Shown in pieces: positions 54,007 through 61,581 of a stretch of 64,000 nucleotides of DNA (positions are counted from its first letter, which is position 1; each line of letters opens with the position of its first letter). Source of the DNA: JALZAI01 sp038207565 (GTDB lineage: Bacteria > Actinomycetota > Actinomycetes > Mycobacteriales > Jatrophihabitantaceae); the NCBI GenBank assembly GCA_038207565.1, contig JBBQZQ010000002.1, forward strand, positions 196,713-260,712. The letters are read 5' to 3'. The position numbers and the translations under genes were made by a program. The notes under the pieces are model-generated. The model saw only the letters and a list, made by a program, of their open reading frames with translations. It had not been told where the DNA came from and searched no databases.

Positions 54007-54966
54007 ATTAGCACACCGACCGACCCGCCGCCGGCGCCCGACAATGGCGTCAGCCGCATCGTCGAGGACGAGGGTCAGGCGTTCCTGCGGGTCACCCGCG
54101 AGCACGCCATCAGCGAAGCGTGGCTGCTCGAACACGAGCCGGACCTTTACGCCGCGTGGGAGGCGGCCGCCACACCAGGTGACCGGGACGAGATCGCGGC
54201 CAGCATCGACCTGCGGTTCGACGCGATCGAACCCGCGACCTCCGCTGCCGATCGGCTCCCCGCGGCCAGCCGAAGCGTCGTCGCCGAGACGCACCAGCGG
54301 GCCGCCGCGCCGTTGACGCGTCCGGCACCGCCGACCGCTCGCGTCGAGTTGGAGGATTTGATCGAGGACTACGAGACCTGGCTGATCGGTTCCGGTGGTG
54401 CACGCGGCTGCCTTCCCGAGCACCGCTCACACATCGAGGCGCACATCGGGTGGCATCAGGTCGGAGAAACCTCGCCCGCGTTCGGGTGGCGGCTGCGGGA
54501 CTGGGCCGAACATGCCGTGCCCACGCTGCTGGCGGCGTGGCAGCGCGACGTGCCCGCAGACGGCGGCCTACCGGCCGGCGACGAGCGGATGGCTGCAATC
54601 GCCTCGACCCGCCGCTGGTCGCGGGTGTTGACGAACATCGACCCTAGGGCGGCTGACCCAGCTGATCTGCCCGCGCTGGACGCGGCACGGGACCCCGTCC
54701 TCAGGTCGGGATACCCGATTGCCGAGCATCTGCCGCGGCTGGCCGCGGAGGATCAGTTGTTGCACGGTCACCGCGGCGGGGAACCGCTCTACCGCCTGAC
54801 CGGCGAGTCCACGGCCCCCGTGCATCCGGCCCCACCCAGCGCCCAGATCGCCGAGGCGACAGACCCCGGCCCCGCCGCCGGCGCAGCCGAACCACTCTTG
54901 CGCTCCCCTACCGAACCGTCCGCACCCGGCCCACCGGCCCACCCGGTGCGGCCGCCGCGCCGCTGA
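54007..54966 (+). CDS. Acidic conjugation-operon protein, probable ATT start
   Basis: A 319-residue protein if read from ATT 54007. The first canonical-type start, TTG 54313, lies 102 codons later and has no good ribosome site. The intervening sequence is protein-like (SRIVEDEGQAFLRVTREHAI, WLLEHEPDLYAAWEAA), which supports the early start. The centre (about 110-185) has ELEDLIEDYETWLIGSGG and EHRSHIEAHIGWHQVGE; the tail is Pro/Ala-rich. No domain is recognised. Either ATT initiation, known for a few genes such as infC, or a recent ATG to ATT change. Confidence 0.6.
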   Translation: MSTPTDPPPAPDNGVSRIVEDEGQAFLRVTREHAISEAWLLEHEPDLYAAWEAAATPGDRDEIAASIDLRFDAIEPATSAADRLPAASRSVVAETHQRAAAPLTRPAPPTARVELEDLIEDYETWLIGSGGARGCLPEHRSHIEAHIGWHQVGETSPAFGWRLRDWAEHAVPTLLAAWQRDVPADGGLPAGDERMAAIASTRRWSRVLTNIDPRAADPADLPALDAARDPVLRSGYPIAEHLPRLAAEDQLLHGHRGGEPLYRLTGESTAPVHPAPPSAQIAEATDPGPAAGAAEPLLRSPTEPSAPGPPAHPVRPPRR

Positions 54967-55164
54967 CTGCGGCCGATGCGGCACTCAACGCCGACGGCGA
55001 CCACACCAGCAGCCCTCTTTACCACCCGCGACAGGCAGCCGATCGCGGTGGTCCACAACCGGCGCCCGAAAGCCGCTTGTCCACAACCAGTCGCGGCCAA
55101 CCCGGCGACGCACGGCACGCTCGACAAGCGAGTCACAACGAGCCGACGAAGGAGCTGACAAGTC

Positions 55165-55488
55165 ATGACGAGCTTCCATCCCGACACCGCTGGCGACCTG
55201 GACGCGGCAGCCTCGCTGCTGGTCAGTGTCGGCCACGCCGATCCCGACCGCTGCGAGCCGGCGGTGCGGATCCACTGCCTGGGCGCCGCCGACCAGCTGC
55301 AGGCCGCCGGGGCGCGGCCGAGCCGCATCGATGTCGCCCCGGACGTGATCCCGGCGACGATCCGCGCCGCGATGGCGCACCTCGGCCGGCTCCCGAGATC
55401 GATGTTCGCCACCGTCGCGGTCGTAGCGGCCGCGGACGCCGCGCAAACCGCGCTCGAACGAGTCGAAGACCGCCGAGCCGAGCCGTGA
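55165..55488 (+). CDS. Small conserved-looking protein of the conjugation operon
   Basis: A 107-residue soluble protein with a clear AAGGAG before ATG 55165. It is Ala-rich and helical (DLDAAASLLVSVGHADPDRC, PATIRAAMAHLGRLPRSMFA) with two Cys. The stop overlaps the next GTG. No family recognised. Confidence 0.65.
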   Translation: MTSFHPDTAGDLDAAASLLVSVGHADPDRCEPAVRIHCLGAADQLQAAGARPSRIDVAPDVIPATIRAAMAHLGRLPRSMFATVAVVAAADAAQTALERVEDRRAEP

Positions 55489-56831
55489 GCGGCACCGTCC
55501 GTGGTCTGTTCAACGAGGCGCAGGCCAACCTGCAGCGCCAACCTGCGGACGCCGAGGCATCAGCGCAGGCAGCGGCCGTGATCAGGCACTGCGGCCGTGC
55601 GCTCGCGGAACTCGAATTCGGGCTATCTCTCGAGCCGGGCTACCGCCCGATGGCGCATGCGATCACGCAGCTGGTCGAGCCCTGTCGAGTCGCGGGTGCA
55701 ACCTGGCCGGGCGTGAGCGGGCGAGCCGAAGCGCTCACCGGCGCCGCGGCCGATGTGCTGGCCCACGGCGCGCCGACGATGTCGGTTGCGCAACGGTGGG
55801 CGGGCGCGGTCGCCGTGGCCCGGATGGCGCGCTGGGGCGCTGACCGGGCCAGGCAATTCCCGCCCTACGTCGCGGTGCCGCAGCTTCTCGCGGTCGCCGA
55901 CGCGGCCATCGACCTCCAGCAGCTGGCGATGCTGTACCCACCCAGCGGATCCGACCGGTCGCTGCTCGACCGCGCCGTGCCCGTGGTCAGGCCCTCCCCC
56001 GGCGCTGCCCCGGCACAGGCCGCCGAGGATGCCGTGTCGGCGCTCGCCGCCGCCGTCCACGCAAGGGTGGCCCGCCGCGAGCTGAGCATGGGCGAGACGC
56101 TGGCCTGCGCGGCGGTCCTGGAAATCGCCTGCGGCCATGCGATCAGCGTCGCCACCAGGGCAGATTCTGCAGTGTCGGCCGACGCGCCGTGGCGGGCTGC
56201 TGCCGAAGCATGGCGGGCGGCGCAGCGCGCCTGCGCGCCCTTCGACGACGGCAGCAAGGCTGTCCCACCGGCAGGATCACCGGTCATCGTCTGGGCGGCC
56301 CGGCTCGAGCGAGCCCTCACCGCGGCATTCGAGCCGCCGGTCGGCGACGAGCAAGGGCGACCCACCCCGGGCACGGCCCGTCTCGCCACCGGCGTCCGGG
56401 CGGTGGCCAATCAGGTGCCCGACATCGCCGCTGACCTGGCGCGGGGTACCGCCCGGTGGTCGGGCGGGTACCTACTCGCGCGGGAACGCAACCTGCCCAG
56501 CTACGAAGACCGCAACTTCAACGCCGCCGTCGCCACCGATCGCGTCGTCCTCGCCGGCTTCGGCGACCTCACCGAGCTGGCGGTCGCCCTCGACGATGCC
56601 CGACGCTTGGGCATGAGCCTGGCGCGCGAACTCGACCACCGCACCGGAACGCTCGGCCACCAAACCCACCCCGACGTCGCCGCCGCCCACGCGATGCGGT
56701 CCACGCGGCCCGGGGACCTCGCGGTGCTCCGGGTCATGGCCGAGCGCGCGCACCGGGGCGCGACCGCAGTCGCCGGATCGCCACAGTGGTCATTCGCCCG
56801 ACGCCAGCCGCGCCAGGAGCGTGGCAGATGA
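55485..56831 (+). CDS. Ala-rich helical protein ending the conjugation operon
   Basis: A 448-residue soluble protein, GTG 55485 overlapping the preceding stop. Predominantly helical and Ala/Arg-rich; recurrent features are RHCGRALAELEFGLSLEPGY, RWAGAVAVARMARWGADRAR and RNFNAAVATDRVVLAGFGDL. I looked for HUH or Tyr relaxase motifs and found none. It is the last gene before the repeat cluster. Function unknown. Confidence 0.7.
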   Translation: MSGTVRGLFNEAQANLQRQPADAEASAQAAAVIRHCGRALAELEFGLSLEPGYRPMAHAITQLVEPCRVAGATWPGVSGRAEALTGAAADVLAHGAPTMSVAQRWAGAVAVARMARWGADRARQFPPYVAVPQLLAVADAAIDLQQLAMLYPPSGSDRSLLDRAVPVVRPSPGAAPAQAAEDAVSALAAAVHARVARRELSMGETLACAAVLEIACGHAISVATRADSAVSADAPWRAAAEAWRAAQRACAPFDDGSKAVPPAGSPVIVWAARLERALTAAFEPPVGDEQGRPTPGTARLATGVRAVANQVPDIAADLARGTARWSGGYLLARERNLPSYEDRNFNAAVATDRVVLAGFGDLTELAVALDDARRLGMSLARELDHRTGTLGHQTHPDVAAAHAMRSTRPGDLAVLRVMAERAHRGATAVAGSPQWSFARRQPRQERGR

Positions 56832-56956
56832 GCGCGTAGTCGCGCATGCTCGGCACGGGCCATACGTTCCGGTCGCTCCCAACAGTCCCGCAGCCGAGGC
56901 TTGTCTCGGCGAGCTCGCGCCGGCGATCCGAGGCACTCGACTGTGCGCAGATCGCC

Positions 56957-57042
56957 GATTGTGCCGACCTGTTGATTGTGCCGACCTCTTGGATGCGCCC
57001 CCCGCCGTTCGGCGGCATCCTGCCCAAGAGGTCGGCACAATC
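56957..57042. repeat. Repeat group A: two direct copies and a 19-base-arm hairpin
   Basis: GATTGTGCCGACCT occurs at 56957-56970 and again at 56974-56987 (start spacing 17). The second copy extends to a 19-base arm (56974-56992) whose exact reverse complement lies at 57024-57042. An inner stem ATGC/GCAT and CCGCC/GGCGG continues the fold, giving a hairpin of about 69 bases. Confidence 0.9.
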
Positions 57043-57260
57043 CGGGTCGATCGACATGCGGCGACGCCGGCCAGGACCGACATTGCGTGCGGTCATCGGC
57101 CCGGCTGGCCGGAATGATCCAGGGCGCCGCGGACAAGCAGATGCCCGCCGCCGCATGGGAATCCGCGCGGTTCGCCATGTGCAGCGCGCCGAACGGCCCG
57201 TGCCTCAGTCCGCGCGACTACTTCGGATCGCGCAACCGCTGCGAGCGCCCGAGAACCTTG

Positions 57261-57344
57261 GATTGTGCCGACCTTGCGAGCCCGAAGCTCCCGTATCGCT
57301 GGGCATTCGGGAGGACGTCGGCACAATCACGAGGTCGGCACAAC
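57261..57344. repeat. Repeat group B: hairpin and second reverse copy
   Basis: GATTGTGCCGACCT at 57261-57274 faces GTCGGCACAATC at 57317-57328; AGGTCGGCACAAC follows at 57332-57344. The two reverse copies are again offset by about 17 bases, mirroring group A. CCCG/CGGG pairing inside supports a stem. Confidence 0.88.
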
Positions 57345-57575
57345 TGTGATTCTCTCGAGCCCGGCAACGCGATCTCTGCGGGGGCGGCCACTCGTCGTCG
57401 TGGACATGTCGCCGTACCGGCTTCCGTGGCAGCGTAAACAGGCAAGAACGCATCGACGAAGGGGAATCGATGGTGCTGACGTCGGAGACTCGGCTCAAGA
57501 GAACGTGTCTACAACCGGTCGCCACGCCCAGGGAGGCGACATCGTGGACACGCCAGGAACGCTCAAGAGAATCGA

Positions 57576-57599
57576 CGTTGTGCCGACGTCGGCACAACG
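57576..57599. repeat. Repeat group C: perfect 24-base palindrome
   Basis: CGTTGTGCCGAC at 57576-57587 is followed directly by its exact reverse complement at 57588-57599, a head-to-head pair of the same core without spacer. It looks like the full binding site for a dimeric protein. Confidence 0.9.
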
Positions 57600-57842
57600 C
57601 CGAGTATGTACTCCCGGTAGATAGCCTGTCGTGACGATTTGGCTGGTGCGTTATGCGCGCAGGTCGGTAAAGCGCCTAGGGCTGACTTGAGTCGGTCACC
57701 GACAGTGTGCTCCGCCGACCACGAGTCGGAAGGCTGTCGGCAACAGTGGCCCGGCTCACGTGGCAGTCCTGGGTAAGACGCAGGCCGGGGGTACCCAGCA
57801 CGTTTCCCTGAGCGTGTCGGATGGCGCCCCTACCATTCACGT

Positions 57843-58547
57843 ATGTCGCGCTGCACTGCACCTGTCCGAGGCCACCGCTCCTCAGCCGCGGTTGCGAATT
57901 GCCCTGCGTGCAGCGGGAGGAGGTCGTCCTACTCCTCCTACTCCTATTCGCCACGGGCATCCTCCTACGGCGGTGGGTCGTCGTACGGCATCCGCGGCCG
58001 ATCGTCGTTCAGCGGCGGGAGCTCACGTCGGACCAGGACCGGCAGATCGGTGTCGTACACACCCACGGAATGGCGCACGGTTGAGCCGCTGGCTGAGAAG
58101 GCCGTGCAGCAGGCCTGCGATTACCCGGAACGTCGCGACCTCTTCCTCTGCCACGCCTGGGGCGACCGAAAGGGCAGCGCAGCCGAGCTGTATGGCCATC
58201 TGAAGTCAAATGGCGCCTCGGTGTGGTTCAGCGAGGAAGACCTCCCCCTTGGTTCCCTGATGATTCGCGAGATCGACAAGGGGCTGAGGAACTCCCGCGT
58301 CGGAATCGTGCTCGTCACGCCCGCGCTGCTCAAGAGCATCAACGACGAGGGCATCGCCGAAAAGGAACTCTCCGTGTTGCTCGCCAGCCGCCGCGTGATC
58401 CCTGTCATGCATGGGGTGACCTTCGACGACCTCAACAACGTCAGTCCCATGCTGGCGTCGCACGCCGGACTCAACACCGTTGAGTCATCACTGGATGACC
58501 TAGCCGCCAAGGTTGCCGCTGCTGCCGCCGCGCTCGGCGACCCCTGA
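57843..58547 (+). CDS. TIR-domain protein with Cys/His-rich and Ser-rich N-terminus
   Basis: A 234-residue protein. Residues 1-25 contain C4, H11, C20 and C23 (CTAPVRGHRSSAAVANCPAC), a possible zinc-binding motif. Residues 28-75 are Ser/Tyr/Gly/Arg-rich. The TIR domain covers about 97-215: DLFLCHAWGDRKG, HLKSNGASVWFSEEDLPLGS, IGIVLVTPALL-like strand, and the helix with GIAEKELSVLL whose Glu matches the NAD-cleaving Glu of active TIR enzymes. Bacterial TIR proteins of this kind often act in antiphage immunity or as NADase effectors; no partner sensor gene is adjacent. Start at ATG 57843. Confidence 0.82.
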   Translation: MSRCTAPVRGHRSSAAVANCPACSGRRSSYSSYSYSPRASSYGGGSSYGIRGRSSFSGGSSRRTRTGRSVSYTPTEWRTVEPLAEKAVQQACDYPERRDLFLCHAWGDRKGSAAELYGHLKSNGASVWFSEEDLPLGSLMIREIDKGLRNSRVGIVLVTPALLKSINDEGIAEKELSVLLASRRVIPVMHGVTFDDLNNVSPMLASHAGLNTVESSLDDLAAKVAAAAAALGDP

Positions 58548-59056
58548 CTCCGACAGATCCGCTCACCACAGGCCGCACCCTGCACGCAATCAGCGAAGAC
58601 CACATTTGGCTCTACGCCCGCTGCGAAGCCTGCCGTGCGGGCTCACTGCGCTTGTGGCGCATGGGCGCCGATGCTTCTAGCGTGACCCGATCCGCGAACA
58701 CGTCCGAAGGATGGGACGGGATCGGTCTGCGTTGAGTTCGGATTTCCGGAACGATCTATCTGCGCGCGAACCACGCTTCGCTGCAATCATGCATATCGAG
58801 GCCTTTGGTGCGCCGGAACGCCAGCGAGACTAGTTGGGCACCGCTCGGCCCGCTCCGGGTCGGCCGGCCATTCACGAGCGGTGAGGTGCGCGGCCTCTGA
58901 TCCACCACTCGAGGGAGCTGCCCGGCGAGATGGCGAGACTACGCGACGGGCCTCGCGACCCTTTGTGGTCCACTGATCAACTAAGGTTCATTGCTGGCGG
59001 TATGGATCATCCAAGACCCGATCGCACAACGGCGAAACACCTGACGGGGGCATCAA
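58548..59056. other. Gap without a supported gene (509 bases)
   Basis: Short frames only. The ribosome site GGGGG at 59046-59050 belongs to the next gene. Nothing else is seen. Confidence 0.45.
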
Positions 59057-59860
59057 TTGTTGAGGATCTCGGCTCTGGTGGCAGTCACCGCGTGCGCGTT
59101 GAGCGCATGCAGCAGCAACACGGGGGGATCCGGGCCGGCGACAGCGTCAACCGACGGCAGCGCGATCTCGTCAACGTCGCGCTCCCCTTCAATCGCGAGC
59201 CAAGCTCGGACCGTCGCTCAATGCCAACCAGCGAGCGCAGAGGTTGTGACGGCCGTGGCAGGCGGCTCGAAGCAGCCAGCCAGGTCACTGATCGGGTCGT
59301 TCACCGTGGCCACCACTGCAGCCGAACGCGCGACGGGTGAGCAGGCGAGCGTCATCCTGGCCGCGCGTGTGGTGGGCGGTGGCAATGCCGTCGGCACCTG
59401 GGCGTACTCAGGAAACGGCATTGACGCTCTCAACCCCGTCGCACAAAAGTACAGCGAATGGGGAGCCGCAGCCCAACCAGGATCCCCAGCAATCAAAGCA
59501 CGGGCGGCGGCACTCCGGTATCCGGAGACGATCCGAGCGTCCGCCTGTGCCGCTAAAGGCAAGGCCGGTGGCGCCAGTGCATCGATCGGCGCCAACCAGT
59601 GTGGATTCCCGCCGGCACCCGACGTCATCTACTGGTTCAAGACGCCCGGCCAACCTGCGACCGCGCAGCTGCTCGGAGCGTACGACCTTGGCAATTGCAC
59701 CAAGACGGCCGACCCGGCTGAATTGAACAAGACTAGCCCGCAGGGCAGCGGATTCTGCTCGCTCGTGGCCGCTACTAGCGCCAACCCGGGTTACAACGTC
59801 GACGCGACTCCAGCGCCGCGACCAAAGGGCGTCCTCGCCGAATCCGGCGCCGGCTGCTGA
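59057..59860 (+). CDS. Lipoprotein of unknown function
   Basis: A 267-residue lipoprotein. TTG 59057 or 59060 follows GGGGG; the signal RISALVAVTACALSAC ends in lipobox LSAC (acyl-Cys about 18). Then a Ser/Thr/Gly linker and a domain with six further Cys (AQCQP, RASACAAKG, ANQCGFPP, LGNCTKT, GFCSL, terminal GC) that may be disulfide-linked. No family recognised. It stands alone between the TIR and HEPN-like genes. Confidence 0.65.
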   Translation: MLRISALVAVTACALSACSSNTGGSGPATASTDGSAISSTSRSPSIASQARTVAQCQPASAEVVTAVAGGSKQPARSLIGSFTVATTAAERATGEQASVILAARVVGGGNAVGTWAYSGNGIDALNPVAQKYSEWGAAAQPGSPAIKARAAALRYPETIRASACAAKGKAGGASASIGANQCGFPPAPDVIYWFKTPGQPATAQLLGAYDLGNCTKTADPAELNKTSPQGSGFCSLVAATSANPGYNVDATPAPRPKGVLAESGAGC

Positions 59861-60185
59861 CGGTCATCACGCCGAATAGGGACGCGGGCTACACGCGAGT
59901 CGCGACTGATGCAGGCGCAATATGTACGGGAGGCACGGTCCCGCATCGGCACCTGGCGTGAAGGTGACGAAGCAGGTCGGCCGCGGCTCAGCTCGGGTCA
60001 CCCGCGATGGATGGATCGCCGCCGGCAGCCACGATTTGGCGGAGTCCGGTGCAGGGCACGGCGCGGAAAGGGCAGCCCGAGCGGCTGCTCCATCCATCGA
60101 GTAAACCGTGCATTCCGAGCGATGCAGACGTCGTGGGCCGCCGTCCGGCCTGTAGCATCGCGGCGGCGTTCTATGGAGGACTGAG
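59861..60185. other. Gap without a supported gene (325 bases)
   Basis: Only short frames. TAGCAT near 60155 could be a -10 element for the next gene, and GGAGGA at 60175-60180 is its ribosome site. Confidence 0.4.
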
Positions 60186-61145
60186 TTGCCGGACCTGTTC
60201 TTCGTCGCATCACGAGACTTCTTTAGTGAGCACACTCAGATCTGCGACCTCGCCCACGCGTCGGCGGCGGCGCTTTGGAACATGCGGTTCCACGTCAAGG
60301 GGTACTACGCAGAACACGGCTACTACGCCAACGGCACCAAGCCTGCACAGACTGACCTCGTCTCACGGTTCTTGGCAGGCAGCGGGCTGAGAAAAGCCAA
60401 CTTCCTTGGGCTCGTTGCGGGTCCAACCTGGAACGACCTTCTAGATCTGCAAGCAAGGGCGAATCTCCTGTCGACCATCAGCCTGTTCGAAGGGTGGTCG
60501 GAGGCCCTAAGAGCCGAGATTGGCTCCTCGAAGAACGATGCCGATTGTTTGCAGTGGCCCAGCAGTGCGGTGCATCCGCGGCAGCAGCGGGACGGGTCCT
60601 TAAAACCGGGTATCGGCGAACTGATTTCGAAGGCCAAGCAACCCGGTCAGCCCGACGTCATGATGCGTTGCGTCTTTCCGACCCTTGCAGCGAGCCGCAA
60701 CTATCGCACCCCTCAGCTTGATTCGTTGTATGTCTGCTACCGCGCATGGAAGGAGGTCCGAAACTGTGTCGTTCATTCGGGCGGACGGGCGACCCCGCGA
60801 ATGATCGATGACGTGGCCAAGCTGTCGACCCTCACCCCCGCGGACCTCGGAATGTCCTGGGTACCGACACCGTCGATCTCGTCTGCTGGCGAGCAGATCT
60901 CGCTCGCGTTCACGGACGTAATGAGCTTTGGCGAAGTGCTGCAGAAAATCGTCACCACGGTTGACGCGGAGCTCGCGACAACGCAGGGCGCTGAGCATCT
61001 GCTCTGGGCGCGGTGGGAGCAGTACCGCCGCGAGCACTACGGGACGCCTCCGCGAACAAGTCAAAACGTTGGGGGCGGATCCGCCTTGATTTCCAGGGGG
61101 CGAGATTGCCGCGCCCGTCGGACCTCGGTCACCTTGATCAAGTGA
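60186..61145 (+). CDS. HEPN-like protein, possible RNase/defence factor
   Basis: A 319-residue soluble protein; TTG 60186 is used because GGAGGA lies 5 bases upstream. The motif WKEVRNCVVHSGGR holds Arg192 and His197 in the R-x4-H arrangement of HEPN nucleases, within an all-helical region (about 95-290: LLSTISLFEGWSEALRAEIG, FTDVMSFGEVLQKIVTTVDA). The last 40 residues are irregular. HEPN proteins are RNases or RNA-binding partners in toxin-antitoxin and abortive-infection systems. I see no antitoxin partner, so the role is open. Confidence 0.6.
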   Translation: MPDLFFVASRDFFSEHTQICDLAHASAAALWNMRFHVKGYYAEHGYYANGTKPAQTDLVSRFLAGSGLRKANFLGLVAGPTWNDLLDLQARANLLSTISLFEGWSEALRAEIGSSKNDADCLQWPSSAVHPRQQRDGSLKPGIGELISKAKQPGQPDVMMRCVFPTLAASRNYRTPQLDSLYVCYRAWKEVRNCVVHSGGRATPRMIDDVAKLSTLTPADLGMSWVPTPSISSAGEQISLAFTDVMSFGEVLQKIVTTVDAELATTQGAEHLLWARWEQYRREHYGTPPRTSQNVGGGSALISRGRDCRARRTSVTLIK

Positions 61146-61581
61146 TGCAGGAACGATACGGGCCGTTCCTACGCCCTCAAAATGCCAGTCCGAGCGGTTG
61201 ATCCGCCCCGCCTTGTTCGCTGCGCTGTACGTCGTCGTGCCGGCGCGTGGCTAGAGCTCGGCGCAGCAGACCCCTCTAGCACCATCGGCACCGTGCTAGC
61301 CGTGCCGACGTGCAGCCCCGGGCTGTCCTCGCTGCATGGGACGTCCCATCCTTGATTGCGATCCCGTACCGGACACGTCCTGTGTTGATATCGAGCCAGG
61401 CGCCAGATTTCGGGCTCGGGGCTGCTGCACAAACTGGTGACACCAATCCCAAGGGCGCAGTAGCGCATACTTCCCGATCTGCGCGGCCGACCTCGGTCGA
61501 CGACGTTGCGCGAGATCGACGGGTAGACGTGCGTTCTGCTGAAGGTTCCGCCGGTCCGAGCAGGGCCACCACAATGACGGC
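61146..61581. other. Gap without a supported gene (436 bases)
   Basis: Several overlapping reverse-strand frames cover this part, but none has motifs. It should contain the promoter of the oxidoreductase gene. Confidence 0.4.

Larger units (their letters stand above)
56832..57842. other. Non-coding block with the GTGCCGAC repeat cluster (about 1 kb)
   Basis: Frames here are short and unconvincing. The block carries at least eight copies of a GTGCCGAC core, listed separately as two hairpins and one palindrome. GCTCAAGAGAA also occurs twice, at 57493-57503 and 57561-57571. The rest, 57600-57842, shows nothing except the upstream region of the TIR gene. Confidence 0.6.

Noticed and set aside
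55049..55085. Two DnaA-box-like sites (TGGTCCACA and TTGTCCACA) as a replication origin
   Set aside because: Only two boxes, inside the transfer operon between genes, with no AT-rich part and no replication gene nearby.
55485..56831. Relaxase encoded by the 448-residue gene
   Set aside because: No HUH triad, no catalytic Tyr context and no helicase motifs are visible.
56957..57599. CRISPR array
   Set aside because: The repeats are palindromic, in both orientations, irregularly spaced and lack uniform spacers; no cas genes are present.
59867..60235. Reverse-strand frame of 122 codons
   Set aside because: No motif; it overlaps the start and ribosome site of the HEPN-like gene. Treated as a shadow.
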